NCBI GenBank assembly: GCA_946481465.1
Contig: CAMLOC010000165.1
Location: 1-7,398, forward strand
Direction: 5' to 3'
DNA from: an uncultured Shinella sp.
GTDB lineage: Bacteria > Pseudomonadota > Alphaproteobacteria > Rhizobiales > Rhizobiaceae
Length of the DNA: 7,398 nucleotides
Shown: one piece after another, positions 6,614 through 7,398 of the stretch
Position numbering within the stretch: position 1 is the stretch's first letter
Layout: each line of letters begins with the position of its first letter
The notes under the pieces: model-generated
The model's input: only the letters and a program-made list of their open reading frames with translations
What the model was told of the DNA's origin: nothing
Database searches by the model: none
Position numbers and translations under genes: made by a program

Positions 6614-7316
6614 GCTTGCGCCGGTGGACCGCCCAGGCGGCCGCCGCGCTCATCGCCGCCAGCGCATACCAGGTCAGCGCGTAGACGAGGTGGCTGTTGC
6701 GGAAGGCGACGACCGTCATGCCGCCGACCGGCAGGCCGCCGGGATTGGGCGTCGCGTCGGCATCGATGAAATAGGGCGCGACGTCGGACAGCCCCTTCGC
6801 CGCGGCGATGGCCGCGACGTCGCGGGAGAACCAGCGGCCGCCCGCCGGGTCGTTGGCGCGCAGGAAGCCGCCGCCGGGCTCGCTGAGGCGCAACAGCCCC
6901 GTCACGGCGACGGGGCCGGCGGCGATCTCGCTTGCCGTGACGTCGCGGCGGTCGGCGGGCACGAAGCCGCGGTTGACCAGCACGGTCGTGTCGTCCGCCA
7001 GGAGGAGCGGCGTCACCACCCAGAAGCCCGCGCCGCGTTCCGTCACGGCCTGCACCAGCACCGATTTGTCATGCCGGAAGCGGCCGGTGGCGGTGACGCG
7101 GCGGTATTCGTCCCCGTCGCGGGTGATCGCCGGCCATTCCGCCCGCCCGGGCGCCGGCACGGGATCGGCGGCAATACGGGCGTCGACGCGGGCGATAAGG
7201 TCGAGCTTCCAGAACAGGCGCTGCACCTGCCAGGTGCCGAGCGCGAGGAAGACGGCGACGAGCAGGATGAGGAAGCCGGTGAGAACGCGGCGGGCGCGGG
7301 GGGACGGTTGGGGCAT
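6606..7316 (-). CDS. SURF1 family cytochrome c oxidase assembly protein
   Basis: This 236-residue inner-membrane protein belongs to the SURF1/Shy1 family, which helps assemble haem-copper cytochrome c oxidase, probably by handling haem a for subunit I. It has the expected two membrane segments, at about residues 10-30 and 208-230, flanking a large periplasmic domain. Family signatures are LGTWQVQRLFWK (26-37) at the end of the first segment, VLVNRGFVP (112-120), a PYFIDAD stretch (181-187), and FRNSHLVYALTWYALA (205-220) at the second segment. The start was set at ATG 7316 because MPQPSPRARR leads directly into the first membrane segment; a longer frame from a TTG at 7382 adds 22 unconvincing residues. 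The ribosome-binding site is weak (GAGGG, 12 bases upstream). In alphaproteobacteria surf1 usually follows the oxidase genes ctaG, ctaE and a DUF983 gene; those would lie to the right of this window. It converges on tetR with an 8-bp overlap. Confidence 0.92.
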   Translation of the reverse strand: MPQPSPRARRVLTGFLILLVAVFLALGTWQVQRLFWKLDLIARVDARIAADPVPAPGRAEWPAITRDGDEYRRVTATGRFRHDKSVLVQAVTERGAGFWVVTPLLLADDTTVLVNRGFVPADRRDVTASEIAAGPVAVTGLLRLSEPGGGFLRANDPAGGRWFSRDVAAIAAAKGLSDVAPYFIDADATPNPGGLPVGGMTVVAFRNSHLVYALTWYALAAMSAAAAWAVHRRKLT

Positions 7317-7339
7317 GGGTCTATCGCACCCTCTGTCCC

Positions 7340-7357
7340 GTCGAGGATCTTCTCGAC
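7340..7357. repeat. short inverted repeat upstream of surf1
   Basis: GTCGAG (7340-7345) and CTCGAC (7352-7357) form a 6-bp perfect stem, partly extendable inward, around GATCTT. It lies 24 bp upstream of the surf1 start. It could be a hairpin in the surf1 leader, the end structure of an upstream gene, or part of a repeat continuing to the window edge. Confidence 0.3.
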
Positions 7358-7384
7358 ATGTCGCGCCGTCGCATCCGGGCAATG

Positions 7385-7398
7385 CCCCTCACCCTAGC
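7385..7398. repeat. possible left end of a second rhizobial intergenic repeat, cut by the window
   Basis: The last 14 bases (CCCCTCACCCTAGC) match, from memory, the opening of a very common Rhizobiales intergenic palindromic repeat that goes on with CTCTCCCC and a hairpin. Too little is visible to confirm it. No convincing upstream gene is seen on either strand between 7317 and 7398. Confidence 0.3.

Noticed and set aside
7317..7382. TTG 7382 as the start of SURF1
   Set aside because: The extra 22 residues (MPGCDGATCREDPRRDRGCD and on) do not look like SURF1, and the ATG at 7316 places the first membrane segment at the usual position.
6450..7397. A + strand frame antisense to surf1
   Set aside because: It has low-complexity shadow composition, runs across the tetR end and the whole of surf1, and has no recognisable domain.

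Overview
The window looks like chromosomal DNA from a high-GC alphaproteobacterium, most likely a member of the Rhizobiales/Rhizobiaceae. The evidence is very high GC at third codon positions, a SURF1 cytochrome oxidase assembly gene, an intergenic palindromic repeat with a CCCCACAAGGGGG core of the type common in rhizobial genomes, and a single-chain LplT-PlsC-acyl-ACP synthetase protein. The genus call is an inference; no rRNA, tRNA, insertion sequence, phage gene or CRISPR array is visible.

Layout, left to right. Positions 3-974 (+) hold the 3' part of an unrecognised protein with a GNAT-like acyltransferase core; the reading frame is open to the left edge. Positions 1012-2214 (+) hold an unrecognised polytopic membrane protein with about nine membrane segments and a soluble C-terminal domain. 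The two appear to be co-transcribed, and a 14-codon open frame (971-1015) links them through two ATGA stop/start overlaps. A convergent intergenic region (2215-2433) carries a hairpin just after the membrane-protein gene and a composite palindromic repeat of about 133 bp.

The largest gene (5832-2434, - strand) encodes a 1132-residue protein joining an LplT-type lysophospholipid transporter, a PlsC/Aas-type acyltransferase and an AMP-forming acyl-ACP synthetase, which together form a complete lysophospholipid flip-and-reacylation pathway. It is transcribed divergently from a TetR-family regulator (6017-6613, +). The 184-bp region between their starts holds three copies of the palindrome TGAAC-N3-GTTCA. 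Two lie over the probable tetR promoter and one lies toward the acyltransferase gene. The simplest reading is that the regulator represses itself and the phospholipid repair gene. The tetR gene ends tail to tail with surf1 (7316-6606, -), the two overlapping by 8 bp. The last 80 bases contain no convincing gene and seem to run into another rhizobial-type repeat.

I found no clearly new multi-gene system. The parts most worth following up are the three-operator tetR/aas control region, the fused phospholipid repair protein and the uncharacterised GNAT-like/membrane-protein pair.
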